Below are positions 1 to 5,443 of a DNA stretch of 5,443 nt, piece by piece. How positions within the stretch are numbered: the first letter of the stretch is position 1; the number at the start of each line of letters is the position of its first letter. A model generated the notes under the pieces. The model was not told the origin of the DNA. It saw nothing but the letters and a program-made list of their open reading frames with translations, and made no database searches. Made by a program: the position numbers and the translations under genes. Source of the DNA: Betaproteobacteria bacterium (GTDB lineage: Bacteria; Pseudomonadota; Gammaproteobacteria; Burkholderiales; Burkholderiaceae_C); assembly GCA_005882155.1 (NCBI GenBank), contig VBCQ01000277.1, positions 1 through 5,443 of the forward strand, given 5' to 3'.

Positions 1-327
1 CGCCGACATCGTGTCGCCTTGACGCACCGTGGCCTGCACCTGGCGCACGTTGCGCCCCTCGCGAAGCAAGCGCACCGACACGGTCAGCAGCCCTTGCTCG
101 ACCGGCGCAATGAAGTTGCTTTGCAGCGCGCGCAGCTTGACGCCGTCGGGCCAATCGGTAGCGACGGCGTCGCGCAGCGCCTGCACCGCGAACGTCGAAA
201 CGAGTCCGCCGAACGAGGTGCGGCCTTGCAGCCAGTCATCGGGAACATCGAAGCTCACGTCGGCGTCGCGCCGCTGGCAGCGCGCGAGCAGGGCGGACAG
301 TGGGGTGAAAGCGGCGGTGTCAGTCAT
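1..327 (-). CDS. TesB-like acyl-CoA thioesterase, N-terminal part (gene runs off the left edge)
   Basis: The reverse strand reads openly from an ATG at 327 to the window edge, giving 109 residues with no stop. The protein begins MTDTAAFTPLSALLARC and contains W-LQGRTSFGG (residues 32-41), then an FAVQAL helix (46-51), LRALQSNFIAPVEQG (65-79) and LREGRNVRQVQATVRQGD (88-105). An F-GG turn before a central helix, followed by a strand with F-x-P and then a strand with R-G-R-x-V...V-Q-G, is the pattern of the first hotdog domain of TesB/4HBT_3-type acyl-CoA thioesterases. These hydrolyse acyl-CoA to free acid and CoA in the cytoplasm. Family members usually have two hotdog repeats (about 260-290 aa), so well over half of the gene is missing, including the catalytic part of the second domain, and the substrate cannot be judged. 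The start is supported by an AGGG element (335-338) seven bases upstream. It is transcribed divergently from gor. Confidence 0.82.
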   Translation of the reverse strand, partial: MTDTAAFTPLSALLARCQRRDADVSFDVPDDWLQGRTSFGGLVSTFAVQALRDAVATDWPDGVKLRALQSNFIAPVEQGLLTVSVRLLREGRNVRQVQATVRQGDTMSA

Positions 328-451
328 TGGTGCACCCTAGGGAATTCGCCCCTTCGGGCGGCCGTTCGGGGCTCATGACCTGCGCATTATCGGCAAGACT
401 GGAAAGCGCCGCACCACGGGCTCATCGACAATCGACGCCATCGGAGGAGCC
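328..451. promoter_or_regulatory. Divergent intergenic region between the thioesterase gene and gor
   Basis: This 124-bp gap must hold the promoters for both the leftward thioesterase gene and the rightward gor gene. Visible landmarks are a perfect 8-bp palindrome CCCTAGGG (335-342) that includes the AGGG used as the thioesterase ribosome site; a 5-bp stem CGCCC/GGGCG with a CTTC loop (347-360) that would lie in the thioesterase leader; an AT-rich island around 385-391; and a strong Shine-Dalgarno GGAGGAG (443-449) two bases before the gor ATG. No convincing -35/-10 pair for gor was found, and no OxyR- or other regulator-type operator could be recognised by eye. Confidence 0.55.
386..391 (-). 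promoter_or_regulatory. Candidate -10 box for the thioesterase gene
   Basis: On the minus strand this hexamer reads GATAAT, one mismatch from TATAAT, inside otherwise GC-rich sequence (CCGATAATGCGC). It would place the transcription start near 379 and a leader of roughly 50 nt before the ATG at 327. No good TTGACA-like hexamer sits 16-18 bp upstream, so this rests on the -10 alone. On the plus strand the same island reads CATTAT and could equally serve gor. Confidence 0.3.
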
Positions 452-1810
452 ATGTCAACGACTGAACTGGACTTGTTCGTCATCGGCGCCGGCAGCGGCG
501 GCGTGCGCGCGGCGCGCATGGCGGCGCAGCGCGGCGCGCGTGTCGCGGTGGCGGAATCGGCGGCGCTCGGCGGCACTTGCGTCAACCTCGGCTGCATCCC
601 GAAGAAGCTGTACAGCTACGCCGCGCACTATGCCGACGACTTCGAGCAGGCGCATGGCTTCGGCTGGCCGGTGCAAGCGCCGGCATTCGACTGGGAGGCG
701 CTGAAGACGAATCGCGCGCGCGAGATCACGCGGCTGAACGCGATCTACGAAGTGCTGCTGCGCGACAGCGGCGCGATGCTGCTGCGCGGCCATGCGCGAA
801 TCGTCTCGCCGAACGAGGTCGAGGTCGACGGGCAACGCTTTCGCGCTCGCTACATCCTCATCGCGACCGGCGGCCATCCGTTGATGCCGGAGGTGCCCGG
901 CGGCGAGCATGCGGTGAGCTCCAACGAGATGTTCGACCTGCCGAAGTTTCCGCGTCGCTTGGTCGTCGTCGGCGGCGGCTACATCGCCTGCGAGATGGCG
1001 TCGATCTTCCGCGGCCTCGGTGCACAAGTGACGCAAGTGATTCGCGGCACGCAGATCCTGCGCGGCTTCGACGACGACGTCGCGACCTTCCTCGCCGCCG
1101 AGATGGCGAAGAAGGGTGTACAGCAGCGCTTTCGCAGCCACGTGCTGCGCATCGATCGTCCGGCCGACGGCTTGCGCATCGGCTTGCACGACGGCCAGGT
1201 GCTCGAGGCCGACACGGTGCTTTACGCGACCGGCCGCGGCCCGAACACCAAGGGCCTGGGGCTCGAAGAAGTCGGCGTGCACCTCGGCGCGCGCGGCCAA
1301 GTCGACACCGATGCGCAGTACCGCTCGAATCTGCCGTCGATTTACGCGGTGGGCGACGTGACCGACAAGGTGCAGCTCACGCCGGTTGCACTGGCCGAGG
1401 CGATGGTCGTTGTGGACCGCTTGTTCGGCGATGTCGAGCGTCAGATGAATTACGAGTTCATTCCGACGGCGGTGTTCACCCATCCGAGCGTCGGCACCGT
1501 CGGCTGGACCGAGAGCCAGGCGCGCGAGCGCTACGGTGCGCTGCGCACTTACGTCAGCGAGTTCAAGGCGCTCAAGCACACGCTATCGGGCGCGACCGAG
1601 CGCACGCTGATGAAGCTCGTCGTCGACGACGCGAGCGACCGCGTCGTCGGAGTGCACATGGTCGGCGCCGACGCGGGCGAGATCGTGCAGGGCTTCGCCG
1701 TCGCGCTGAAGGCCGGCGCGACGAAGGCCGTGTTCGACGCGACCGTGGGGATTCACCCCACAGCGGCGGAGGAGTTCGTGACGATGCGCGAGGCGGTGGT
1801 AATGGCATGA
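452..1810 (+). CDS. gor: Glutathione-disulfide reductase (NADPH)
   Basis: A 452-aa flavoenzyme that reduces glutathione disulfide to two GSH with NADPH in the cytosol; it acts as a FAD-containing homodimer. The N-terminal FAD fold has GAGSGG (12-17), followed by the redox-active pair C43/C48 in GGTCVNLGCIPKK (40-52). ATGG (138-141) is the usual turn after the first FAD segment. The NADPH domain has GGGYIACE (174-181), and the two arginines of VIRGTQILR (R198 and R204) sit six residues apart at the positions that select NADPH over NADH in the E. coli enzyme. YAVGDVT is the second FAD motif. The C-terminal dimer-interface motif HPTAAEEFV provides the catalytic base H435 with E440. Length matches the family (about 450 aa). 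The ATG is preceded by GGAGGAG at 443-449. No signal peptide is seen. It is the first gene of a same-strand run with the exported protein (40-bp gap) and the M3 peptidase. Lipoamide dehydrogenase and mercuric reductase are excluded by the arginine pair and the GSSG-reductase-type active-site sequence. Confidence 0.95.
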   Translation: MSTTELDLFVIGAGSGGVRAARMAAQRGARVAVAESAALGGTCVNLGCIPKKLYSYAAHYADDFEQAHGFGWPVQAPAFDWEALKTNRAREITRLNAIYEVLLRDSGAMLLRGHARIVSPNEVEVDGQRFRARYILIATGGHPLMPEVPGGEHAVSSNEMFDLPKFPRRLVVVGGGYIACEMASIFRGLGAQVTQVIRGTQILRGFDDDVATFLAAEMAKKGVQQRFRSHVLRIDRPADGLRIGLHDGQVLEADTVLYATGRGPNTKGLGLEEVGVHLGARGQVDTDAQYRSNLPSIYAVGDVTDKVQLTPVALAEAMVVVDRLFGDVERQMNYEFIPTAVFTHPSVGTVGWTESQARERYGALRTYVSEFKALKHTLSGATERTLMKLVVDDASDRVVGVHMVGADAGEIVQGFAVALKAGATKAVFDATVGIHPTAAEEFVTMREAVVMA

Positions 1811-1850
1811 TGCGCGCCGCACTCTCTTCGACCCCACAAGGATCTTCCAG

Positions 1851-2345
1851 ATGTTCTTGTCCTCAGTTTCATTGACGCGCTTGATCCGCGTTCTTCTCCC
1901 GTGCGTTTGCGCGCTGCCGTTACTCGTTCAAGCCGCCGACAAGGCCAAGGAAAGCAGCTTCGGCAAGGCCCCGCCCAAAAGCCCGTTGCTGTCGCGCAAT
2001 GAGCTGCGCGAATGCATGGCGCTGCAGGAGAAGAACCGCTCGACGCTGGCGGACACGTCCAAGCTGCAAACCCAGCTCGGGCATGACAAGGAAGAGATCG
2101 TTCGGCTCGCCGCCGAGCTCAAGGAGACGCTGGTGTGGCTCGATCAGACCAGCGCCGAACAGGTCGACCAGTACAACGCGAAGGCGGCAGCGCGCACCAA
2201 GCTGATCGAGGCTTACGAAGCGCGCGTCCCGGCCTACAACGCTCAAGTCGACGCGCTGAAGGCGAGCCGCGATGCCTTCGCGAAGAACTGCGAGAACCGC
2301 CGTTTCGACGAGCGCGACGAGGCGGACATCAAGAGCGGCAAATAG
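1851..2345 (+). CDS. Exported coiled-coil protein of unknown function with two cysteines
   Basis: A 164-aa protein that I cannot assign to a named family. Residues 1-28 look like a Sec signal peptide: basic R10/R13, a hydrophobic core VLLPCVCALPLLV and a VQA|A cleavage site after A28; L-L-P-C is not a proper lipobox, so a lipoprotein is unlikely. A short K/P-rich linker (30-45) follows. The rest (about 48-147) is charged, Ala/Leu/Glu-rich and almost certainly alpha-helical, with heptad-like spacing and a central WLDQTSAEQVDQYNA stretch suggestive of a turn between two helices. The mature protein has only two cysteines, C55 (ELRECM) and C147 (KNCENR), one at each end of the helical region; in an antiparallel hairpin they could meet and form a disulfide in the periplasm, which is inference. 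The tail is charged (FDERDEADIKSGK). AAGGA at 1838-1842, eight bases before the ATG, supports the start. Codon use resembles that of its neighbours, so it looks native, not acquired. Confidence 0.85.
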   Translation: MFLSSVSLTRLIRVLLPCVCALPLLVQAADKAKESSFGKAPPKSPLLSRNELRECMALQEKNRSTLADTSKLQTQLGHDKEEIVRLAAELKETLVWLDQTSAEQVDQYNAKAAARTKLIEAYEARVPAYNAQVDALKASRDAFAKNCENRRFDERDEADIKSGK

Positions 2346-2369
2346 GCCTCGCACCTAGAATCGAGGCCT
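2344..2369 (+). terminator. Perfect stem-loop between the exported protein gene and the peptidase gene
   Basis: AGGCCTCG (2344-2351) and CGAGGCCT (2362-2369) form a perfect 8-bp stem around a 10-nt loop CACCTAGAAT. The stem starts within the TAG stop codon of the upstream gene (2343-2345). The following bases are TTCTCC (2370-2375), so the U-tract is poor for a classical intrinsic terminator. It may act as a partial terminator, a processing or stability element, or be incidental to the TAGAAT hexamer in the loop. Confidence 0.4.
2356..2361 (+). promoter_or_regulatory. Candidate -10 box for the M3 peptidase gene
   Basis: TAGAAT, two mismatches from TATAAT, lies 28 bases before the ATG at 2390 and would start transcription near 2368. 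CTAGAATCGAGGC-like strings are common just upstream of genes in Burkholderiales (recalled pattern, not searched). The upstream 16-18-bp window gives only GAGCGG-like bases, so no -35 box is visible. The hexamer lies in the loop of the 2344-2369 stem. Confidence 0.3.
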
Positions 2370-2389
2370 TTCTCCACCAGAGAAGCGCC

Positions 2390-4459
2390 ATGACCCTTGC
2401 CACAAGCAACCCGCTGCTGCAGCCCTGGAACACCCCCTACGGCCTGCCTCCTTTTGCCGACATTGCACCCGCTCACTTCAAGCCCGCGTTCGACCAGGCG
2501 CTGAAGGAACAGCTCGCCGAGGTCGATGCCATCGGCGCTTCGCCGCAGCCGCCTAGCTTCGACAACACGCTGGCCGCGTTCGACCGCAGCGGCCGTCTGC
2601 TCGCGCGGCTCGACGGTCTGTTCTACAACCTCACGTCGTCGGAGACATCACCCGCGCTGCAGGCGGTGGAACGCGAGCTCGCGCCGCTGATGGCCGCGCA
2701 CAGCAGCGCGATCTACATGCATGCCGGGCTGTTCAAGCGCATCGACACGCTGCATGCCGAACGCGCGGCGCTCGGCCTGACTCCCGAGCAACTGCGCCTG
2801 CTCGAGCGCGTGCATCTCGACTTCGTTCGCGCCGGCGCCAAGCTCGCGCCGACGGCGCAGGCGCGCTACGCACAGATCATGGAGCGGCTCGCCGAGCTGA
2901 CGACGCGCTTCGCGCAGAACGTTCTCGCTGACGAGGCCAGCTACCAGCTCGTGCTGCGCACTCCGGACGAGCTCGCCGGCCTGCCCGATTTTGTCTGCGC
3001 GGCGGCGCGCCAGGCGGCGGTGGAGCGCGGCGTCGGCGACGCCTGCGTGATCACCTTGTCGCGCTCGCACATCGTGCCGTTCCTGACCTTCTCGGACCGG
3101 CGCGATTTGCGCGAGCAAGCCTGGCGCGCCTGGACCACGCGCGGCGAGCATGCGGGCGAGCACGACAACCGCGAGATCGCGCGCGAAATCCTGACGCTTC
3201 GCAATGAGCAGGCCCGGCTGCACGGCCACTCCTGCTACGCCGACTACGCGCTCGCCGATACGATGGCCGGCAGCCGCGCGGCCGTCACCGATCTGCTGAC
3301 GCAGGTGTGGGGCCCGGCGAAGGCGCGCGCGGCACAGGAGCGCGACGCACTGCAAGCCCTGCTGCTGTCGCGCGGCGAAGACCTGCAAATCGAAGCCTGG
3401 GACTGGCGCTACTACGCCGAGAAGGTACGGCAGCTGCGCTACGACGTCGACGAGGCGGCGGTCAAGCCGTACTTCCCGCTCGCCGGCATGGTCGAGGCGG
3501 CGTTCGATTGCGCGCAGCGCCTGTTTGGCCTGCGCTTCATCGAGCAGCCGCGCATCAAGGTCTATCACCCCGACGTCAAGGTCTACGAAGTGCGCGGTGC
3601 CGACGACGTGCTCATCGGCGTGTTCCTGCACGACAACTTTGCGCGGCCGAGCAAGCGCAGCGGCGCCTGGATGAGCTCGTACCGAATGCAGTCGCGCAAT
3701 GGCGAAGGCGATGAGGTCGTGACGCCGGTGATCGTCAACAACAACAACTTCGCCAAGGGCGCGCCCGGTGAGCCGACGCTGCTCAGCTTCGACGACGCGA
3801 GCACGCTGTTCCACGAGTTCGGCCATGGGCTGCACGGTCTGCTGTCGAGTGTGACCTACGAGCGTTTGTCGGGCACCAATGTGCTCCGCGATTTCGTCGA
3901 GCTGCCATCGCAGTTGTTCGAGCACTGGCTCGAAGAACCCGAGGTGCTGGCTCGCCATGCGCGGCACTATCAGACCGGCGAACCGATTCCCGATGAGATG
4001 GTGCAGCGCCTGAAGGCCGCGCGTCGTTTCAACCAGGGTTTCGAGACGGTGCGCTACGCCGCGTCGGCGCTGCTCGACATGGCGGTGCATTCGCTCAGCT
4101 ATGAAGAGGGCCCCGACATCGGCGTGTTCGAATCGGCCGAGCTCGAACGGATCGGCATGCCGGCGGGCATTGGCGTCAATCACCGGTTGCCGCATTTCCA
4201 GCATGTGTTCGCAGGATCCAGCTACGCCGCCGGCTACTACGTCTACCTGTGGGCCGAGGTGCTCGACGCCGACGGCTTCGAAGCCTTCGTCGAAGCCGGC
4301 AACCCGTTCGATGCATCGGTCGCGCAGCGACTGCACCGGTTCATCTATTCGTCCGGCAATTCGCTCGAGCCATCGCAGGCCTACCGGGCGTTTCGGGGAC
4401 GAGCGGCGACGGTGACGCCGATGCTGCGGCAGCGGGGGTTGGTGGAAGAGGCGGGGTGA
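2390..4459 (+). CDS. dcp: M3A family zinc metallopeptidase, peptidyl-dipeptidase Dcp type
   Basis: A 689-aa cytosolic zinc peptidase (no signal peptide). The N-terminal helical half (about 1-230) starts with NPLLQPWNTPYGLPPF and continues with HFKPAFDQAL and FDNTLAAFDRSGRLLARLDG, which follow E. coli Dcp better than oligopeptidase A (PrlC). The catalytic motif is HEFGH (475-479) with E476 as general base. The third zinc ligand is E504 in RDFVELPSQ, 29 residues after the first histidine as in E. coli Dcp (H470/H474/E499). The surrounding LSGTNVLRDFVELPSQ is also Dcp-like (PrlC has SGVPWDAVELPSQ). FQHVFAGSSYAAGYYVYLW (603-621) carries the substrate-pocket H605 and Y612. Dcp releases C-terminal dipeptides from peptides in late protein turnover. 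Length fits the family (about 680 aa). The frame stays open 85 codons upstream, but that part overlaps the previous gene and is not peptidase-like; family homology begins at the 2390 ATG, which has only a weak purine-rich site (AGAGAAG, 2380-2386). PrlC is the alternative name. Confidence 0.93.
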   Translation: MTLATSNPLLQPWNTPYGLPPFADIAPAHFKPAFDQALKEQLAEVDAIGASPQPPSFDNTLAAFDRSGRLLARLDGLFYNLTSSETSPALQAVERELAPLMAAHSSAIYMHAGLFKRIDTLHAERAALGLTPEQLRLLERVHLDFVRAGAKLAPTAQARYAQIMERLAELTTRFAQNVLADEASYQLVLRTPDELAGLPDFVCAAARQAAVERGVGDACVITLSRSHIVPFLTFSDRRDLREQAWRAWTTRGEHAGEHDNREIAREILTLRNEQARLHGHSCYADYALADTMAGSRAAVTDLLTQVWGPAKARAAQERDALQALLLSRGEDLQIEAWDWRYYAEKVRQLRYDVDEAAVKPYFPLAGMVEAAFDCAQRLFGLRFIEQPRIKVYHPDVKVYEVRGADDVLIGVFLHDNFARPSKRSGAWMSSYRMQSRNGEGDEVVTPVIVNNNNFAKGAPGEPTLLSFDDASTLFHEFGHGLHGLLSSVTYERLSGTNVLRDFVELPSQLFEHWLEEPEVLARHARHYQTGEPIPDEMVQRLKAARRFNQGFETVRYAASALLDMAVHSLSYEEGPDIGVFESAELERIGMPAGIGVNHRLPHFQHVFAGSSYAAGYYVYLWAEVLDADGFEAFVEAGNPFDASVAQRLHRFIYSSGNSLEPSQAYRAFRGRAATVTPMLRQRGLVEEAG

Positions 4460-4475
4460 TTACCCGCCCCACACC

Positions 4476-4548
4476 CCGTTCGCCCTGAGCTTGTCGAAGG
4501 GTTTGTGATGCGTATGCAGGCTTCCTTCGACAGGCTCAGGACGATCGG
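4476..4548. repeat. REP-like imperfect inverted repeat between convergent genes, likely bidirectional terminator
   Basis: The left arm (4476-4501) contains CCCTGAGCTTGTCGAAGGG and the right arm (4523-4548) contains CCTTCGACAGGCTCAGG. The 26-bp arms are inverted copies matching at 22 positions; two of the four differences are G-U compatible in RNA, and the loop is 21 nt (4502-4522). The arms match a dispersed extragenic palindrome that I recall from many GC-rich proteobacterial genomes, with a paired orientation typical of REP doublets (BIME-like). It begins 16 bases after the peptidase stop and ends 10 bases before the stop codon of the converging kinase gene, so either transcript would fold it into a long hairpin. 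The flanking bases hold no clear U-tract, so termination or 3'-end protection is inferred. Confidence 0.8.
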
Positions 4549-4558
4549 AAATACAAGC

Positions 4559-5443
4559 TCAGCCCGAACGGAGATTGGATTCGCGCCGCTCCAAAATATT
4601 ATCCAGCGACGCCAAAAAAGCATTGAAGTTGATCGGCTTCGTCCAGTAGTCGACGAACCCCGCGGCGAGCGCGCGCGCGATGTCTTCGGGCATCGCGTTG
4701 GCTGACAGCACGACGCATGGCGTGTCGGCGGTTTCGGGTTGCGCACGCAGGCGGCGCAGGACCTCGAAGCCGTCGAAGTCGGGCAACTGCATGTCGACGA
4801 GGATCAGATCGGGCCGCAGCGCGCGGGCGCGCGCGACGCCGCGCTCGCCGGTCGGCTCGGACACGATCGCGAGGCCCGAGTGGCTGGCCACCAGCTCCTC
4901 GACGACCATCACGTTGATCGGGTTGTCTTCGATGTAGAGGAGTTGGCCGCTGCGCTCGACGCGGACGGTCTTCGCCGCCGACGGCGCAGGCGCAACGTCA
5001 TTCGCGACGGGCACCGCATCGCCGCGCGGCAGCTTGACTTCGAACACGGTGCCGACGCCGGGCTCGCTCGTCACGGTGATCGATCCATCCATGCGATCGA
5101 CGAGTGCCTTCACGATCGCCAACCCAATGCCGGTGCCTTCGATGCCCTCGCGCTCGATGCCCAGGCGGTTGAACGGCTCGAACAAGTGGTTGCGCTGCTC
5201 GGGCGTCAAGCCACGGCCGGTGTCGCGCACGCGCAGCGCGACGCTCGCGTCGGCGACTTCGGCCTCGATCGTCGCGTCGCCGCCGCGCCGGTTGTACTTG
5301 ATCGCATTGCTGAGCAGGTTGATCAGGACCTGGCGCAATCGCGTGCGGTCGGCACAGGCCACGCCGGCGATGCGGCCGCGATGCAGCGTCACGCCGAAGC
5401 TGCGCGCGAGCGGTGTGACCAGCGGGATCGCCTCGCTGACCAG
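4559..5443 (-). CDS. Hybrid sensor histidine kinase, C-terminal part with HATPase and receiver domains (runs off the right edge)
   Basis: The reverse strand is open from the window edge to a TGA at 4559-4561, giving 294 residues of a longer protein. It enters at the end of a HisKA-type linker (PLVTPLARSFGV). The ATP-binding domain has an N box RLRQVLINLLSNAIKYN (35-51), G1 DTGRG (74-78), an F box LFEPFNRLG (87-95) and G2 GTGIGLAIVK (103-112), ending at FEVKLP. After an Ala/Pro-rich linker of about 30 residues comes a complete receiver domain: acidic pair E172/D173 in IEDN, phospho-acceptor D217 in LVDMQLPDFDG (codon at 4793-4795), S247 in LSANAM and K269 in TKPI. All key residues are present, so both modules should be active. 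The histidine phospho-site, sensor domains and true start are outside the window; the GTG at 5392 is internal, not a start. No HPt domain follows the receiver. Signal and output are unknown, and the gene converges on the peptidase gene with the inverted repeat between them. Confidence 0.92.
   Translation of the reverse strand: MVSEAIPLVTPLARSFGVTLHRGRIAGVACADRTRLRQVLINLLSNAIKYNRRGGDATIEAEVADASVALRVRDTGRGLTPEQRNHLFEPFNRLGIEREGIEGTGIGLAIVKALVDRMDGSITVTSEPGVGTVFEVKLPRGDAVPVANDVAPAPSAAKTVRVERSGQLLYIEDNPINVMVVEELVASHSGLAIVSEPTGERGVARARALRPDLILVDMQLPDFDGFEVLRRLRAQPETADTPCVVLSANAMPEDIARALAAGFVDYWTKPINFNAFLASLDNILERRESNLRSG

Noticed and set aside
341..354. GGAATTCGCCCCTT resembles the flank of TA-cloning vectors (GAATTCGCCCTT).
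   Set aside because: There is an extra C, and the sequence continues into unrelated genomic bases within an intact divergent promoter region, so vector contamination is not supported.
455..1579. Long antisense open frame (374 codons) opposite gor.
   Set aside because: It is a shadow of GC-rich codon use; its composition is Arg/His/Ala-rich with no recognisable domain, while the plus strand has a full set of Gor motifs.
1745..1761. GTGGGG/CCCCAC inverted repeat with an ATTCA loop.
   Set aside because: It lies inside gor over the codons of the conserved VGIHPTA active-site motif, so the protein sequence and GC bias explain it.
577..1875. Plus-strand alternative frame of 432 codons overlapping gor.
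   Set aside because: The product is extremely Arg-rich with no domain and lies wholly over gor and the next gene start; it is an out-of-frame shadow.
2135..2389. 85-codon upstream extension of the peptidase reading frame.
   Set aside because: It overlaps the exported-protein gene, reads as an Arg-rich shadow and has no counterpart in M3 peptidases, whose homology starts at the 2390 ATG.
3737..3748. Four tandem AAC triplets.
   Set aside because: They encode four in-frame asparagines just upstream of the catalytic region of the peptidase; too short to be a meaningful variable repeat.
2648..4336. Very long antisense open frame (562 codons) opposite the peptidase gene.
   Set aside because: Stop codons are rare on the opposite strand of GC-rich genes; the translation has low-complexity Arg/Ala/His composition and no motif, and the sense strand is a clear M3 peptidase.
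5390..5392. GTG as a start for the kinase gene.
   Set aside because: It falls just before the N box within the kinase core, and the frame stays open with kinase-like residues to the window edge, so the gene begins beyond the window.

Overview
The window looks like ordinary chromosome from a GC-rich betaproteobacterium, most likely in the Burkholderiales. This is inferred from the strong G/C bias at third codon positions, the protein flavour, a TAGAAT/GATAAT style of candidate -10 boxes, and a CCTTCGACA...GCTCAGG repeat; no rRNA or other phylogenetic marker is present. Five protein genes fill almost all of the sequence, and two of them run off the ends. I see no tRNA, rRNA, CRISPR array, insertion sequence, prophage or toxin/defence module.

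Layout: (1) 1-327, minus strand, N-terminal part of a TesB-like hotdog acyl-CoA thioesterase. (2) 328-451, divergent intergenic region with a perfect CCCTAGGG palindrome, a small GC hairpin and a candidate -10 for the thioesterase. (3) 452-1810, plus strand, glutathione-disulfide reductase (gor). (4) 1851-2345, plus strand, a small exported coiled-coil protein of unknown function with one cysteine near each end of the helical region. (5) 2344-2369, a perfect 8-bp stem-loop with a TAGAAT hexamer in its loop. (6) 2390-4459, plus strand, an M3A zinc metallopeptidase closest to peptidyl-dipeptidase Dcp. (7) 4476-4548, a REP-like imperfect inverted repeat that nearly fills the gap between two convergent genes. 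(8) 4559-5443, minus strand, the C-terminal half of a hybrid sensor histidine kinase (HATPase plus receiver domain).

Genes 3-5 share a strand with gaps of 40 and 44 bp and may form a transcription unit gor - exported protein - dcp. The hairpin before the peptidase could weaken read-through, and the TAGAAT box could give the peptidase its own start. Gor keeps the cytosolic glutathione pool reduced and Dcp trims dipeptides from peptides, so both are housekeeping functions; any functional link through the unknown exported protein is speculative. The inverted repeat is well placed to end transcription from both sides. The best candidates for a second look are the unknown exported protein, the repeat and the hairpin/TAGAAT site. 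I did not find a convincing new multi-gene system.
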